DNA from: an uncultured bacterium
GTDB taxonomy: Bacteria; Bacillota; Clostridia; Lachnospirales; Lachnospiraceae
Reading direction: 5' to 3'
Assembly: GCA_947651225.1 (NCBI GenBank)
Contig: CANSYK010000017.1
Coordinates: 1-55,105, forward strand
DNA length: 55,105 bases
This document shows, one piece after another, positions 1 through 10,276 of the stretch; positions within the stretch are counted from its first letter, which is position 1, and every line of letters begins with the position of its first letter. The notes below the pieces were generated by a model that was not told the origin of the DNA, ran no database searches, and saw only the letters and a list, made by a program, of their open reading frames with translations. The position numbers were made by a program, and so were the translations under genes.

Positions 1-60
1 TCAGGGCACTTTACGGACTTACACCGATTAGATTACGCCCATGCTGGGCGAACTAGCAGA

Positions 61-94
61 AAAAGCGTAAACCCATCTGGATTTACGCTTTTTT
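61..94 (+). terminator. Rho-independent terminator
   Basis: An 11-bp perfect stem, AAAAGCGTAAA (61-71) with TTTACGCTTTT (82-92), a 10-nt loop and a T run. It presumably ends a gene lying left of the window. The A run on its left side would also let it act for the minus-strand chemoreceptor ending at 172. The first 60 bases hold nothing else except a small GCCCA/TGGGC hairpin near 37-49. Confidence 0.75.
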
Positions 95-171
95 GCTACT
101 CGACGATATTAGTATAAATAAATTTTTCTACTTTGTCAAAGCTGAAATAACAATTATTTCCTTTTTGCCTG

Positions 172-1635
172 TTAACCTTCCAGCACCCTTGCCAGCTTTT
201 CGATACCACCCTGCACAATCTCCAGGGATTTCAGAATATTCTCCACGCCGGAAACCTGCTCTTCCGTTGCCATGCTAATCTCATTTGTTGTCTCTGCTGA
301 TTTTTCCGAAATCTGCTCTAAACTGTTCATAGCATTCATCAGCGTATCCTTGATATCCACAATACTAAGCAGTTCCTGCTTCAAAGTTTCAATGATAGAC
401 AAAACTTCATCAGAGGATTTTATCATAGCCTCAAAAATCTGTATGGTATCTTCCAACTGGTCAGAAGATTCTTTTACAATCACGCCATTTTTATCCATAA
501 TCTGATTTGTTTCTTCTACTGTTGTAATGATATCCTTTAATATTGCATCGATTTCCTTTGTTGCGTTGGAAGATTGCGTTGACAATGCATTAATTTCATC
601 TGCAACGACTGCAAAGCCCTTTCCGGCTTCCCCTGCCCTGGCTGCCTCTATCGCCGCATTCAGTGCAAGCAGGTTTGTCTGCCCTGCAATCTGGTTAATA
701 CTGTCTACAATCCCCGCAATCAGCGTAGATTTCTGTGACAGGGTGGTAACTCCGTCCGTAGCGTCCTGTGTCGCTTTGATATTCTCTTCGAATTTTTTAG
801 AAAGCTCTGAAATAGACGCAATTCCCTCATCATTTTTTTCTTTCAGATGCGCCATATTATCCATGGTAACCATAACCTGTTTTTCGGAAACCCGTATCTT
901 GTCATTTAAGGTATTGAAAATATCAATACTTCCGTTCACTTCCTCAATCTGTTTTTCTGAACTGTTTGAAATCTCTTCTGTAGATGCGGCAATATCCTGC
1001 GTACTCTGCTGGAATGTACTTAACGATACATGTATGCTGTCTGCTGATTCTTCCAGCCCCGTAAATGCCTGCCGCACATTATCCAGCAAACTTTCCACTT
1101 CTTTTTCGCTTTCTGCCACATCAGAAAAAAGCCTGAACGTCCTATCGGCAATAATGTAAGCAACCATTACTTCCAGGGCATATACAATCAATATAAAAAT
1201 CCATACAATCAGGCTATGTAATTTTAAATAAGCCCCAGGGAATATAATCATTGCCACCACATTTACCACCACTGTGACAATCGCATTTACCTTTACCACA
1301 GATACATCATAATAGGCAATAATCATTACTGTAGCAAGAAAATACGCCTGTGTCATCGCACCAAACTTCCCATCGTTCCCAACTACCATGGTAAGAGCCC
1401 CTATCACAGGCATCAGGCTGGCATATAAAAACTTCGCCTTCGCCCCCAGGCTTTTTTCAGACAGTTTGATTAACAGCGCCAGCGGAACCATAATCAGAAT
1501 CGTAGCGTCTTCAGCGGTTCCACTCAGGAAAAGCATTACAAATACAAATGCCGCAATTGGTATTAAAAGTCCCCATACCAAAAACATAATCAAATTCATC
1601 CGTTTTTCTTCGTTTTCTAGTAATTCAAGCTTCAT
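172..1635 (-). CDS. Methyl-accepting chemotaxis protein with membrane-embedded sensor
   Basis: A 487-residue chemoreceptor. Residues about 15-165 form some six hydrophobic segments with only short loops and no Cache or other periplasmic ligand domain, so sensing is probably within the membrane. There is no clear HAMP domain. The rest is the long coiled-coil signalling domain, with the conserved hairpin tip ([19 protein letters not shown]) at about 318-336, which binds CheA/CheW. The start at 1635 is chosen because GGGAGG lies 8 nt upstream; a longer frame to 1692 has no ribosome site. It follows the FabH-like gene by 13 bp and is surely cotranscribed with it. No ligand can be named; the pairing with an acyl-thioester enzyme homologue hints at a fatty-acid or membrane-related cue, which is inference. 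Confidence 0.9.
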   Translation of the reverse strand: MKLELLENEEKRMNLIMFLVWGLLIPIAAFVFVMLFLSGTAEDATILIMVPLALLIKLSEKSLGAKAKFLYASLMPVIGALTMVVGNDGKFGAMTQAYFLATVMIIAYYDVSVVKVNAIVTVVVNVVAMIIFPGAYLKLHSLIVWIFILIVYALEVMVAYIIADRTFRLFSDVAESEKEVESLLDNVRQAFTGLEESADSIHVSLSTFQQSTQDIAASTEEISNSSEKQIEEVNGSIDIFNTLNDKIRVSEKQVMVTMDNMAHLKEKNDEGIASISELSKKFEENIKATQDATDGVTTLSQKSTLIAGIVDSINQIAGQTNLLALNAAIEAARAGEAGKGFAVVADEINALSTQSSNATKEIDAILKDIITTVEETNQIMDKNGVIVKESSDQLEDTIQIFEAMIKSSDEVLSIIETLKQELLSIVDIKDTLMNAMNSLEQISEKSAETTNEISMATEEQVSGVENILKSLEIVQGGIEKLARVLEG

Positions 1636-1648
1636 AATACTGACCTCC

Positions 1649-2650
1649 CTAATATTGATATAATATGCATACGCATGTTGTGCCTGCCCCAACGGTCCAG
1701 AATATCACATAATCGCCAATATCCAGTTCATTATTTTCCAAAGCCCTGGCATAGGCTAACATTGGGCTTGTCGTCCCTGTATAGCCAAATTCATCTCCAA
1801 TGAAGATAAACTTGTCCATACTTTCTCCCAGCTCTTTAGCAACATTCTCTATGTTTTTTAATGCAAACTGGGACAAAAAATACTTTTTAATATTTTCCTT
1901 CTTTAAATCATTGCGGAACAAAATTTCTTCAATGGATATCTTGGCACTGTAAAATGCCCCGCCCAAATCAAAATTATCCCATTTTACTAATTTATCCTGC
2001 GTTGACAGGCTCCTGTCCTTTATTACAGTAGACATTCCTTTTGCAGGAAGCAATATTTTATCATGGTTACTGGAATTTGTATAAAAATCGGAATCCAAAA
2101 AACCCCTCGACGTATTAAATATATTTTCAATCAGCATGGCGCATGCGGAATCTCCAAAATTGGAATACGTGATAGGTTCTTTGTAACGAGAATAGCGGTT
2201 CAACTGGTCTGCCCCTACAATCAGCGCATACTTCAGTCCCTGATTGTTCTGCATTACCCTTGAAACCTGCTCCAGCGCAACTAACATCCCGGCACAATTT
2301 GCGTTTAAATCATATACACCGCATTTTTGTCCTGCCTGTATCATAGAATGAAGTTTAATTGCATTTGTAGGCGCAATATACTCTGGAGTACCTGATGAAA
2401 ATACAATCAACCCTAACTGGGAAGCCTTCACATGTGTCTTCTCCAGCACTTCACACGCTGCATGGAATCCCATTGTCAGCATGTTTTCTGTCTCATCATC
2501 TGAAATATATCTGCTCTTTCTGCCCGTTGCCTCCAACAGAGAATGAATATCCTTTCCCTGCTTTTTGTAATACTCAATAAAATACTCATTATCAACCTTT
2601 CTTGCCGGATGATAATAAGCAATCCCCTTTATCATTGCATTATTATTCAA
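1649..2650 (-). CDS. FabH-like (KAS III family) protein missing catalytic His and Asn
   Basis: 333 residues, the usual length of beta-ketoacyl-ACP synthase III. The nucleophilic cysteine is retained at residue 119 (DLNANCAGM). The other two catalytic positions are changed. Where E. coli FabH has HQAN, this protein reads SQFA with Ser260, and where FabH has GNTS it reads GYTG with Tyr290. KAS III needs His and Asn to decarboxylate malonyl-ACP, so this protein probably does not do ordinary chain initiation; acyl transfer or acyl-thioester binding is more likely. The start is a TTG at 2650 with GGAGGAG 5 nt upstream; the first in-frame ATG (2635) is 20 nt from that site. It is the first gene of an operon with the chemoreceptor at 172-1635. 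Confidence 0.8.
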   Translation of the reverse strand: MNNNAMIKGIAYYHPARKVDNEYFIEYYKKQGKDIHSLLEATGRKSRYISDDETENMLTMGFHAACEVLEKTHVKASQLGLIVFSSGTPEYIAPTNAIKLHSMIQAGQKCGVYDLNANCAGMLVALEQVSRVMQNNQGLKYALIVGADQLNRYSRYKEPITYSNFGDSACAMLIENIFNTSRGFLDSDFYTNSSNHDKILLPAKGMSTVIKDRSLSTQDKLVKWDNFDLGGAFYSAKISIEEILFRNDLKKENIKKYFLSQFALKNIENVAKELGESMDKFIFIGDEFGYTGTTSPMLAYARALENNELDIGDYVIFWTVGAGTTCVCILYQY

Positions 2651-2886
2651 TGTTTCTCCTCCGTACCCAATATTTCATCTGTAATTTATGTATTCTTTAA
2701 AACCGCTTCTTACAAATACGCTTCTAAATAAAATAATTCTGCACAAGTCCATTCTGGAAGCCATACAGACACTATATAAACTGTAAATCCAGAACAGTCC
2801 TTTGTTCTGCCACACATGAAATACTATTTTTATACTATCATTTTTTAGAAAAAATTGCAAGTGCTTTCTTCACCATAGTTATTTCT

Positions 2887-2914
2887 ATTATACTTAATCA
2901 CACCTTCCTTCCAA
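2887..2914 (-). promoter_or_regulatory. Candidate sigma-A promoter for FabH-like/chemoreceptor operon
   Basis: On the minus strand TTGGAA (2909-2914), a 16-nt spacer, then TATAAT (2887-2892). The leader to the TTG start would be about 230 nt, which is long, so a second promoter nearer the gene is possible. Confidence 0.4.
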
Positions 2915-2924
2915 ATAAAAATAT

Positions 2925-2941
2925 ATCGACATTTTTCGACA
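2925..2941. promoter_or_regulatory. Tandem Spo0A-box-like sites
   Basis: ATCGACA (2925-2931) and TTCGACA (2935-2941) lie in direct orientation exactly 10 bp apart. TTCGACA is the complement of the Spo0A box TGTCGAA, and the other copy differs by one base. They sit 11 bp upstream of the candidate minus-strand -35 and about 58 bp upstream of the plus-strand -35, within the divergent region between the two chemoreceptor units. Control by Spo0A is inference. Confidence 0.4.
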
Positions 2942-2998
2942 TTGCCTATCACGAAAAATATGTCTTTCATTCCGTTCATCCTTTGCTTTCCCAAAGTC

Positions 2999-3027
2999 TT
3001 TACACCCTGATTATTTATTGCTATAAT
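2999..3027 (+). promoter_or_regulatory. Sigma-A promoter with extended -10
   Basis: TTTACA (2999-3004), 17-nt spacer, TATAAT (3022-3027) preceded by TG at 3019-3020. It drives the chemoreceptor starting at 3102. The rest of 2651-3101 has no credible gene. Confidence 0.7.
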
Positions 3028-3101
3028 GTAGGAAGAAACTGTAAATACTGGTTATAAAGAACTGCAGAAAAATAGCTGCTACAGTTCTTAAGGAGCAGAA
3101 A

Positions 3102-5024
3102 ATGAAAAAAGAGAGGAATTTAAAACAAAAAATTATTTTTTATGTTATGTCTGTAGCAATCCTTGTTACGGTACTTAACACAACAATTATGTCTGTTGGC
3201 AGTATCCGTTCTACAAACAATGTCCTGTTAGACAATATGCAGATTACTGCCCGGACTGCCGCACAAAATATTACATCCAATCTGCATCTTCTGACAGAAC
3301 GGATGTATAACTTTTCAACAGAAGCCGTTTTTCTGGACGATACGGTATCGCAAACAGAAAAGCAGGAACGCTTTAATGCAATCAAAAACCAGATTGAATT
3401 TCTCTGGCTGTCAGCTTATGATACTTCCGGGAAAAGGCTTTATGGAGACCTTATGGCACCAAGAGCGGTTACTAATACACAATATTTCTCTAAGATGACA
3501 CAAACAGATAATCTTGTAATCGGGGAACCTTACTATAATAATACGCTTTTGCAGCTTTGTGTGGGAGCCCCGCTAAAGGATGAAAAAGGTGATACAAAAG
3601 GTTATCTGATTGGCAGTTACAAATATGACCTTTTAGATGATGTATTAAGCCAGTTAGTATTAGGAAATACCGGAAGCGCCTGCATCATAAATGAAAAAGG
3701 CGACATTATTGGCGACCGGAACAAGCAAAATGTTATTGACCGTAAAAATGTTTATGAATTGTATCCTTCCAAAGAAAATACTGAAAATTTTAAGAAAATA
3801 ACTTCTTTCCAGACTGGCTCCACAGAAATGAAGCTTGGTTCTAAAAGATGCTATACTGGCTATTCGCCAATTCCAGGAACTAACTGGGCGCTGTTTTTAG
3901 AAGTGCCAAAAAGCGAATTTATGGATACCGTTAATATGTCCATCGTTGTTTCCATCATACTGTCTTTGGTACTGCTTCTTGTTGCCGGTGCAGTGATTGT
4001 TCCTGTTTCACAAAAAATTTCCAATCCACTGTCTGCTGCTACACAGCGGCTGCAGGCACTGGCAGACGGCAACCTGACAAAAGAAGTGATATTATCTGAC
4101 AGTAATGATGAAACGGGTATTCTTACAAAAGCGCTTGCAAAGACAATTGCCAGTTTGAAATCATACATACAAAATATTGAAACCAGTTTAAGTGCATTGG
4201 CAGCCGGGGACTATACCATTCAGATTCCTGATACTTTCCATGGTGACTTTTCTTCTATAAAAAGTTCCCTTGAAAATATCACAAATGCCCTGAACCGTAC
4301 AATGCTTCAAATGAACCAGTCTTCTGCTGAAGTGTCCGACTGTGCAAAACAACTTCTGGATGGCGCAAGGGCACAGAATGACCTCCTTCGTAATATGGAA
4401 GAAAATATGGCGGCCATCACCTCTTCTATTGAAAAAAACAAAGAGCATGTCCTGCAAATTGAACAATGCGCAGAAATGGCAAATCAAAAAACAGCTCTCG
4501 GGGACAGCTATATGCAGAATATGTTAGACTCTATGTCGCAGATTCACAAAACGGTAGATGAGATTTCAAACATCAGCCTGATGATGGAAAACATCTCCCG
4601 CCAGACAAATCTTTTGTCTTTAAATGCTGCCATTGAAGCTGCAAGAGCCGGGGAAGCCGGAAAAGGCTTTGCCGTTGTTGCCAATGAAATCGGAAGTCTT
4701 TCCAAGCAGACATCCGATGCCCTGATTGAAAGCGGGAAGCTGATTTCACGCTCCACAGAAGCCATTCAGGCAGGACTGGAAACAGCAGGCCAGACAGCGG
4801 AAACCTTCCGTGAAATAGCAGATCTGACCACGCAGTATCATACTATTTCCAACCAGCTTTCCGATACAGTAAAAGACCAGACGGATGCAGTAGAGCATGC
4901 CGAAGAACGGCTTATCAGCCTCCAGGAAATCGCTGGAAAAAATGATGAAATGGCAGCAGAATCCCTTTCACAGGCAAAAGATTTAAGAGACTTTGTCGCA
5001 CAGGTAAAAATCAAAAAAGGTTAA
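3102..5024 (+). CDS. Methyl-accepting chemotaxis protein with Cache-type sensor
   Basis: A 640-residue transmembrane chemoreceptor of the classical layout: first membrane segment about 11-33, an extracytoplasmic sensor about 34-280 that looks like a double Cache domain ([18 protein letters not shown] and a later [12 protein letters not shown], typical of such domains), second membrane segment about 281-303, HAMP about 304-358, then the coiled-coil signalling domain with the CheA/CheW-binding tip near residue 500 ([20 protein letters not shown]). Double Cache receptors generally bind small organic molecules such as amino acids or carboxylates; the ligand here is unknown. AAGGAG lies 8 nt before the ATG. 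The FMN-binding lipoprotein gene follows after about 80 nt and may be in the same transcript. Confidence 0.92.
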   Translation: MKKERNLKQKIIFYVMSVAILVTVLNTTIMSVGSIRSTNNVLLDNMQITARTAAQNITSNLHLLTERMYNFSTEAVFLDDTVSQTEKQERFNAIKNQIEFLWLSAYDTSGKRLYGDLMAPRAVTNTQYFSKMTQTDNLVIGEPYYNNTLLQLCVGAPLKDEKGDTKGYLIGSYKYDLLDDVLSQLVLGNTGSACIINEKGDIIGDRNKQNVIDRKNVYELYPSKENTENFKKITSFQTGSTEMKLGSKRCYTGYSPIPGTNWALFLEVPKSEFMDTVNMSIVVSIILSLVLLLVAGAVIVPVSQKISNPLSAATQRLQALADGNLTKEVILSDSNDETGILTKALAKTIASLKSYIQNIETSLSALAAGDYTIQIPDTFHGDFSSIKSSLENITNALNRTMLQMNQSSAEVSDCAKQLLDGARAQNDLLRNMEENMAAITSSIEKNKEHVLQIEQCAEMANQKTALGDSYMQNMLDSMSQIHKTVDEISNISLMMENISRQTNLLSLNAAIEAARAGEAGKGFAVVANEIGSLSKQTSDALIESGKLISRSTEAIQAGLETAGQTAETFREIADLTTQYHTISNQLSDTVKDQTDAVEHAEERLISLQEIAGKNDEMAAESLSQAKDLRDFVAQVKIKKG

Positions 5025-5106
5025 AGTTCTTCTAACCATACAAAAAACTAAAAAACGCAAAATAAGCGTACGGAACAATATTATAAGAACAATGGAGGTA
5101 TTAAAC

Positions 5107-5550
5107 ATGAAAAGAAAATTACTCTTCTTATTTTTAACTGCATCCCTGCTCCTTAGCGGCTGCGGTTCCCGCTCTGAAATGAAAGACGGCTTTTATACGG
5201 CTGAGATGTCCGATTATTCTTTTGGTTGGAAAGAATATGTCTGCATTATGGTAAAAAGCGGCAAAATCGTTTCCGTAGAATTTAATGCAAAAGACCCAAG
5301 CGGCTATATCAAGGCATGGGACAACAATTATATGAAAAATATGCTTCCTGTTTCAGGTACTTACCCAAATGAGTATACACGCTACTATGCTTCCGAACTG
5401 ATTGAACAGCAGGCAGATATCAAAGTAGACGCCCTGTCAGGTGCCACAAACTCTGGCAATAATTTTGCAAAACTTTCTGCTGCTGTAATTAAACAGGCAA
5501 CCAAGGGAGATTCCCAAACGGTTATTGTAGAATCAGAGGCAGAGGAATAA
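5107..5550 (+). CDS. FMN-binding domain lipoprotein
   Basis: 147 residues. A lipoprotein signal peptide ends in the lipobox LSGC with Cys19, so the mature protein is anchored outside the membrane. The remainder is a short FMN-binding domain. The motif SGAT at residues 111-114 is the site where ApbE-type flavin transferases attach FMN covalently to the threonine in this family. Such proteins carry electrons outside the cell membrane, often with Rnf, Nqr or flavin-based extracellular electron transfer; no partner is visible here and the role is open. GGAGG lies 8 nt before this ATG; an ATG 15 nt further upstream overlaps that ribosome site and is rejected. Confidence 0.85.
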   Translation: MKRKLLFLFLTASLLLSGCGSRSEMKDGFYTAEMSDYSFGWKEYVCIMVKSGKIVSVEFNAKDPSGYIKAWDNNYMKNMLPVSGTYPNEYTRYYASELIEQQADIKVDALSGATNSGNNFAKLSAAVIKQATKGDSQTVIVESEAEE

Positions 5551-5562
5551 GGAACTTTAAAC

Positions 5563-5603
5563 AGCCTGCCATCTGTAATATGGTATTTTACAGATGGCAG
5601 GCT
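5563..5603. terminator. 16-bp perfect hairpin between convergent genes
   Basis: AGCCTGCCATCTGTAA (5563-5578) pairs fully with 5588-5603 around a 9-nt loop. It lies between the ends of two convergent genes. Neither side has a strong T run (minus side GTTTAAAG), so it is a weak bidirectional terminator or an mRNA-end stabiliser. Confidence 0.5.
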
Positions 5604-5626
5604 ACAGCTAAATGATAAAGAAGAAA

Positions 5627-8500
5627 CTATTTACTGATTTTTACTATTTTGGCTTTTTTACTTATCCCTTTTTTATATAACAATTTTTTATAGGCTTTCA
5701 ACTTAGAGGACGGAACCTTTAATTTTATGCTTCCCATAAGCTTTCCAAATGCATCAGCTCCCACACTTTTTTCTGTAAGTTTAGTAGTATTTACCGTAAT
5801 TACAGACAGCTTCTTGCAATTGTAGAATGCTTTTTTCCCAATACTTTTTACATTCTTTCCAATTTTAAGACTTTTTAGTTTTTTATTATCTTTCAAAGAA
5901 TTTTTTGCAATTGCAGTAACCTTACATTTTATTCCATTTATTACCACAGTATCTTTAATAACTATATTTTGTGTCTTCTTTTTAACGGATACAAATTCTA
6001 CACTGCCCTCTGCCTTACTGTCAAGCGCTTTATAAACGATATTATCAACTTCATACTTTTTCCCTTTTTCCAGAGTATTCTTTTTATCATTTTTCCCTCC
6101 GGCAAAGGTATCATGGTATTTCTGGTTAACAGCAGTATCTATCCCATCTAAGTTTTGTGCATCTACATAACGGATATTATCATAATACACTTGTCCATCA
6201 TAATCAGAATCTTCGTTATGAAGCGCAAGGATAACATTCCTAATCTCAACATTCTCGGAAAATGGATATTTCCCATACTCTTCTGGATTCCCATTGAAAG
6301 GAATGTACAAATAATATTTTAAAAGCTTTCTTCCCCCTGGTGTAGTTACCTCTTCGCCAGATAAAGGATCTACTGTAAATGCACCAGACTGATACCAGTA
6401 GCCATCACCATTTGGTATTGAGCATACTTCCATCTGCAGCTTGCCCTTTGTGGCTTTTCCTTTTTCAAGATATAGATTCATGGCAAGCGCATCATAATTA
6501 ATGCATTCTTCATATTTAAAAATATTCATCGGACTTGTCAGCCTTGCACCATCTTCCCATTCATTTTTTCCAGGCTCCAGTTTTAAAGGAAATGATAACG
6601 CATGATTTCCTTCTGAGATTTCTTCAATGGTAATTTGGGTATAATCAACCTTTGAATCGCCTTCCTTCTTCCAGCCTTCCCTCTGCCCACTTTCAAACGT
6701 AAAAGGAAGGGAAACAAATGTCCCTGGATCATCCGGTATTACAGGCGCTTTTGATATGTCTCCATTATATATAGATTCAAAGCCAATGTTATCAAGATAA
6801 ATCCCATTAGAAGCACCTAAAATAAAGGTAATATGACCTAATTTATCATTTGCAGGAGCGTCGCCGATGCCAACTTTCACAGACGCTTTTAATTTGCCGG
6901 TTTCTTCGTCTTTTGCAAAATCGCCTGCACCCAGAGTTACAGCATCAAGCTGTCCCCACCAGTCTCTGCCCTCTGTCTGTATGATTGGCTGAATTTCGAG
7001 CTTTTCATCTTTTAATGAACTGGCATCATCAATATACACATCAAATATTAAATCATTATAAATAGCATAGGCGGTTCCCAAATCCTGTAATGATACCCTT
7101 GGTCCATTCCATGGATTATCAACCGAATCCGGCGTTTTTGGCAGATACAGCATATAATTGCCCTTTACCTCTTTTACTTCCAGTTTATAATCCTCTGCTT
7201 TTACTGGGCTGTCTTCCAAAACAATGGCAGAAAGATTTCCATCTGAAAAATCTACAACCGTTTCTGATTTTCCATACATCGGCGCTTCCTCACCACGTAT
7301 CATGGCCCGCACAAAATTTCCTGTAATTGACAGTTCATCCTTTGTCCACTCTGGTATTCCATCCCCATTATGGTCCGTTGGCTCAGAAGCGGTGTTTGCA
7401 ACCATAGCAGCCGAAATTTCATTTTTCTTTGCCAACGACCAGGAACACCAGCTAATCTTCTTTTCTGCCAGAAAATCAAGCCATCTTTGGGAATAATCTA
7501 TAAATGGCCCGCCATCGCCGGAAGCTTCGCTTGTCCCCCATTCCGTACAAAATACTGCCAGCCCATTTTCCAGTGCATTTTCTATTTTACTGCCTAACCA
7601 GTATTTCCCTTCCTCATCCACTTCTGTATCATGTGTTCCCGCATAAAAATGTACTGTATACATAATTTGCGGATTTTCCTTATCTTTGTCTGCTACTGGG
7701 TTGGAAACTGGCGCATCTACAAATTGGCTCCAGTTATCTGTCCCACAGATTACTATATTTTGTTTATCGTCTTTATCATATGTACGGATTGCATCTACAA
7801 CGCTTTGATGATAAGGAAGCAGCTTTTCTTTCCACATTGCAGAAGCATTTTCTTCCGTGCTAAGCCCATTTGGCTCGTTTCCTGTTTCAAACAAAACATT
7901 TCCCTGGTCGCCATATTTCTGGGATAGATATGCAAAAAACAGCTGTGGTCCCCTGTACTCTGGATGGGCTTCCTTTATCTGTTTATATACTGCTAAATCT
8001 TCCCCTGCACTTAGATACTCTTCATCCATTGGGTCGCCAGGGCTTAAAATATGCCAGTCTACAAGGACATACATCCCCCTGTCCGTAGCCATCCTGATTC
8101 CCTCTTCTACTTTTTTAAGCATTTCCTCCGGCTTTGCCTTGTACCCTTCTTCTGAAACATACATTGCAAGACGGATGATATCACATTTCCAGTCTTTGGC
8201 AAGCGCATCAAATGCAGCTTCATTTAACACCCACGCCCCATCATCCCATTGAAGCCCAAACGTACTCATCCCCTTGAGCTGTACAGGATTACCATCCTGG
8301 TCGCACAACTGCCTGCTTATGGTCTCTTTTCCCTGAACATTTTTTTGGGAAGTAACAACTTGTACATCTCCATACTTCTCAAAAGCTGTTTTTCCTGATG
8401 CTGAAAAATCTGCCGCTGCTGCATTATATGCTGGAAACAACGTAAATGTCATAGCACCAGTAAGAATACATGTTAAAAGCCAATTAGTTCTTTTTTTCAT
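5627..8500 (-). CDS. Secreted GH5 glycanase with C-terminal BspA-like LRR
   Basis: 957 residues. A signal peptide (about 1-30, ending AAAA) leads to a glycoside hydrolase family 5 domain at about 40-440. The proton donor is Glu209 in TGNEPNG and the nucleophile Glu320 in FCTEWG, as in endoglucanases of subfamily 2. Two carbohydrate-binding-like beta-sandwich regions follow at about 470-620 and 640-810, the second beginning PFTFESG. The last 140 residues are lysine-rich LRR_5/BspA repeats (LKSLKIGKNVKSIGKKAFYN), a part usually seen on cell-surface proteins, so it may hold the enzyme at the surface. Substrate is probably a beta-1,4-glucan. The start at 8500 has AAGGAGG 10 nt upstream; the frame stays open 57 codons further up without support. 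Confidence 0.85.
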   Translation of the reverse strand: MKKRTNWLLTCILTGAMTFTLFPAYNAAAADFSASGKTAFEKYGDVQVVTSQKNVQGKETISRQLCDQDGNPVQLKGMSTFGLQWDDGAWVLNEAAFDALAKDWKCDIIRLAMYVSEEGYKAKPEEMLKKVEEGIRMATDRGMYVLVDWHILSPGDPMDEEYLSAGEDLAVYKQIKEAHPEYRGPQLFFAYLSQKYGDQGNVLFETGNEPNGLSTEENASAMWKEKLLPYHQSVVDAIRTYDKDDKQNIVICGTDNWSQFVDAPVSNPVADKDKENPQIMYTVHFYAGTHDTEVDEEGKYWLGSKIENALENGLAVFCTEWGTSEASGDGGPFIDYSQRWLDFLAEKKISWCSWSLAKKNEISAAMVANTASEPTDHNGDGIPEWTKDELSITGNFVRAMIRGEEAPMYGKSETVVDFSDGNLSAIVLEDSPVKAEDYKLEVKEVKGNYMLYLPKTPDSVDNPWNGPRVSLQDLGTAYAIYNDLIFDVYIDDASSLKDEKLEIQPIIQTEGRDWWGQLDAVTLGAGDFAKDEETGKLKASVKVGIGDAPANDKLGHITFILGASNGIYLDNIGFESIYNGDISKAPVIPDDPGTFVSLPFTFESGQREGWKKEGDSKVDYTQITIEEISEGNHALSFPLKLEPGKNEWEDGARLTSPMNIFKYEECINYDALAMNLYLEKGKATKGKLQMEVCSIPNGDGYWYQSGAFTVDPLSGEEVTTPGGRKLLKYYLYIPFNGNPEEYGKYPFSENVEIRNVILALHNEDSDYDGQVYYDNIRYVDAQNLDGIDTAVNQKYHDTFAGGKNDKKNTLEKGKKYEVDNIVYKALDSKAEGSVEFVSVKKKTQNIVIKDTVVINGIKCKVTAIAKNSLKDNKKLKSLKIGKNVKSIGKKAFYNCKKLSVITVNTTKLTEKSVGADAFGKLMGSIKLKVPSSKLKAYKKLLYKKGISKKAKIVKISK

Positions 8501-8625
8501 CCGAACCAAACCTCCTTCATAATTTATATTATTACTTTGGAATAGTTTAACATAAGCATAACAGTGATTATATAATCCTAATGTCCTATATATAAAATTA
8601 ATGCCCTTAATCTTATCCTGATACC

Positions 8626-8675
8626 AAAAAAAGCCTTGCAAGATAAGACGAAAACCGCCTCTTTCCTGCAAGGCT
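8626..8675 (-). terminator. Rho-independent terminator of gltBD
   Basis: On the minus strand AGCCTTGCA (8675-8667) pairs with TGCAAGGCT (8640-8632) and is followed by a run of T (8632-8626). It lies about 100 nt beyond the gltD stop. The following 125 nt to the GH5 start carry a TATAAT (within the palindrome GATTATATAATC near 8563) as the likely GH5 promoter. Confidence 0.7.
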
Positions 8676-8773
8676 ATATATTGATATCATTAATTAACCA
8701 TTTTGTCCGGCACTGTCAAAGAAAAATCCTGCGAACTATCTGCAAATTATTTCACGACAGTTCCTTATTCCTG

Positions 8774-10255
8774 TTATGGCAGGTTCGTATACCCCATCAG
8801 GCTTTCATCCACTTCCTTTGCCACCTGGCGTCCTTCCTGTATTCCCCAGACAACAAGAGACTGGCCTCTGTGCATATCACCTGCGGTAAAGACTTTATCT
8901 GCGGAAGTCTTATAACTTCCGGCTTCGGTAGCCACATTCGTGCGCCCGTCAAGCTTCACCTGAAATGCTTTTGCAATATAATCCTGTGTTCCCAGAAAGC
9001 CAGCCGCAATCAAAACATAATCTGCTGGGATTTCAAATTCACTGCCGGCAACCTCTTCCATATTCATCCGGCCTGTTTTCGGATCTTTTTTCGGCTCTAA
9101 CTTAACCAGTTTCACCTTCTTTAAGGCACCATTTTTATCTGCAATAAATTCTTTTACCGTTGCCTGATAAATCCGTGGGTCTTTTCCATATACGGCAATT
9201 GCTTCCTCCTGTCCATAATCTGTCTTACAGACACGCGGCCATTCCGGCCATGGATTATCCATTGCACGTTCATCAGGAAGTTTCGGCATCATTTCAACCT
9301 GCACCACTGACTTAGCGCCCTGGCGGACTGCCGTTCCCACACAGTCATTTCCAGTATCACCGCCGCCAATTACTACAACATTTTTTCCTTTGGTATCAAT
9401 CCAGCCATCTTTGCTGCCAGAAAGTACATGCTTTGTTGAACGCATCAGAAAATCAACGGCAAAATAGATTCCTTTGGCTTCTCTTCCTTTTGCATTGATA
9501 TCACGGGGATTGGAAGCGCCACAGCAGAGAATCACACGGTCATACGCTTTTAACAAATCTTCTGCCTTTACCTTCTTCCCAACATCGGCATTGACGATAA
9601 ATTTTACGCCTTCCTCTTCCATTACCTTCTGTTTGCGGTCAATTACCCATTTTTCCAGCTTCATATTTGGAATACCATACATCAAAAGGCCTCCGATATG
9701 GTCATTTCTCTCATAGACTGTCACTTCATGGCCACGCTTATTTAACTGGTCGGCAGCAGCAAGCCCGGAAGGTCCGGAACCTACCACTGCAACCTTTTTT
9801 CCGGTACGGACCTTTGGCGGATCTGCTTCCATCAGTCCATTTGCATAACCATACTCAATAATGGCATTTTCGTTTGCCTTACAGGTAACGGGTGAATCAT
9901 TTAACCCACAGGTACATGCCGCCTCGCAAAGAGCCGGGCATACTCTGGAAGTGAACTCTGGAAAATTGTTTGTCTGGCGAAGCATCTGCAATGCCTTTTC
10001 CATATTTCCACGATAGAGAAGGTCATTCCACTCCGGCACCAGATTATTCAAAGGGCATCCCGAAGCCATTCCATGAAGCATCATACCGGACTGGCAGAAT
10101 GGCACACCACAGTCCATACAGCGAGCCGCCTGTTCCTTACGGCTCTTTTCACTCATTGGCACATGAAACTCATCAAAATTTTTAATGCGCTCTAATGGTA
10201 ATGACGCTATATTGTCTTTCCTGTCATATTCTAAAAAACCAGTTGGCTTTCCCAT
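8774..10255 (-). CDS. gltD: Glutamate synthase small subunit
   Basis: 493 residues, the normal size of the NADPH-dependent glutamate synthase beta subunit. The N-terminal part has the cysteine clusters CMDCGVPFC and CPALCEAAC, which bind 4Fe-4S centres. A FAD-binding Rossmann motif (VVGSGPSGLAAADQL) lies near residue 155 and an NAD(P)-binding one (VVIGGGDTGNDC) near 295. It takes electrons from NAD(P)H and passes them to GltB for reductive transfer of the glutamine amide to 2-oxoglutarate. It lies 21 bp behind gltB with its own GGAGG 7 nt before the ATG. Confidence 0.97.
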   Translation of the reverse strand: MGKPTGFLEYDRKDNIASLPLERIKNFDEFHVPMSEKSRKEQAARCMDCGVPFCQSGMMLHGMASGCPLNNLVPEWNDLLYRGNMEKALQMLRQTNNFPEFTSRVCPALCEAACTCGLNDSPVTCKANENAIIEYGYANGLMEADPPKVRTGKKVAVVGSGPSGLAAADQLNKRGHEVTVYERNDHIGGLLMYGIPNMKLEKWVIDRKQKVMEEEGVKFIVNADVGKKVKAEDLLKAYDRVILCCGASNPRDINAKGREAKGIYFAVDFLMRSTKHVLSGSKDGWIDTKGKNVVVIGGGDTGNDCVGTAVRQGAKSVVQVEMMPKLPDERAMDNPWPEWPRVCKTDYGQEEAIAVYGKDPRIYQATVKEFIADKNGALKKVKLVKLEPKKDPKTGRMNMEEVAGSEFEIPADYVLIAAGFLGTQDYIAKAFQVKLDGRTNVATEAGSYKTSADKVFTAGDMHRGQSLVVWGIQEGRQVAKEVDESLMGYTNLP

Positions 10256-10276
10256 ATTCTTTCCTCCATTCCTTTC

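Noticed and set aside
527-1159. Long plus-strand frame opposite the first chemoreceptor
   Set aside because: Antisense of a clear coding region, no ribosome site, serine-rich shadow composition.
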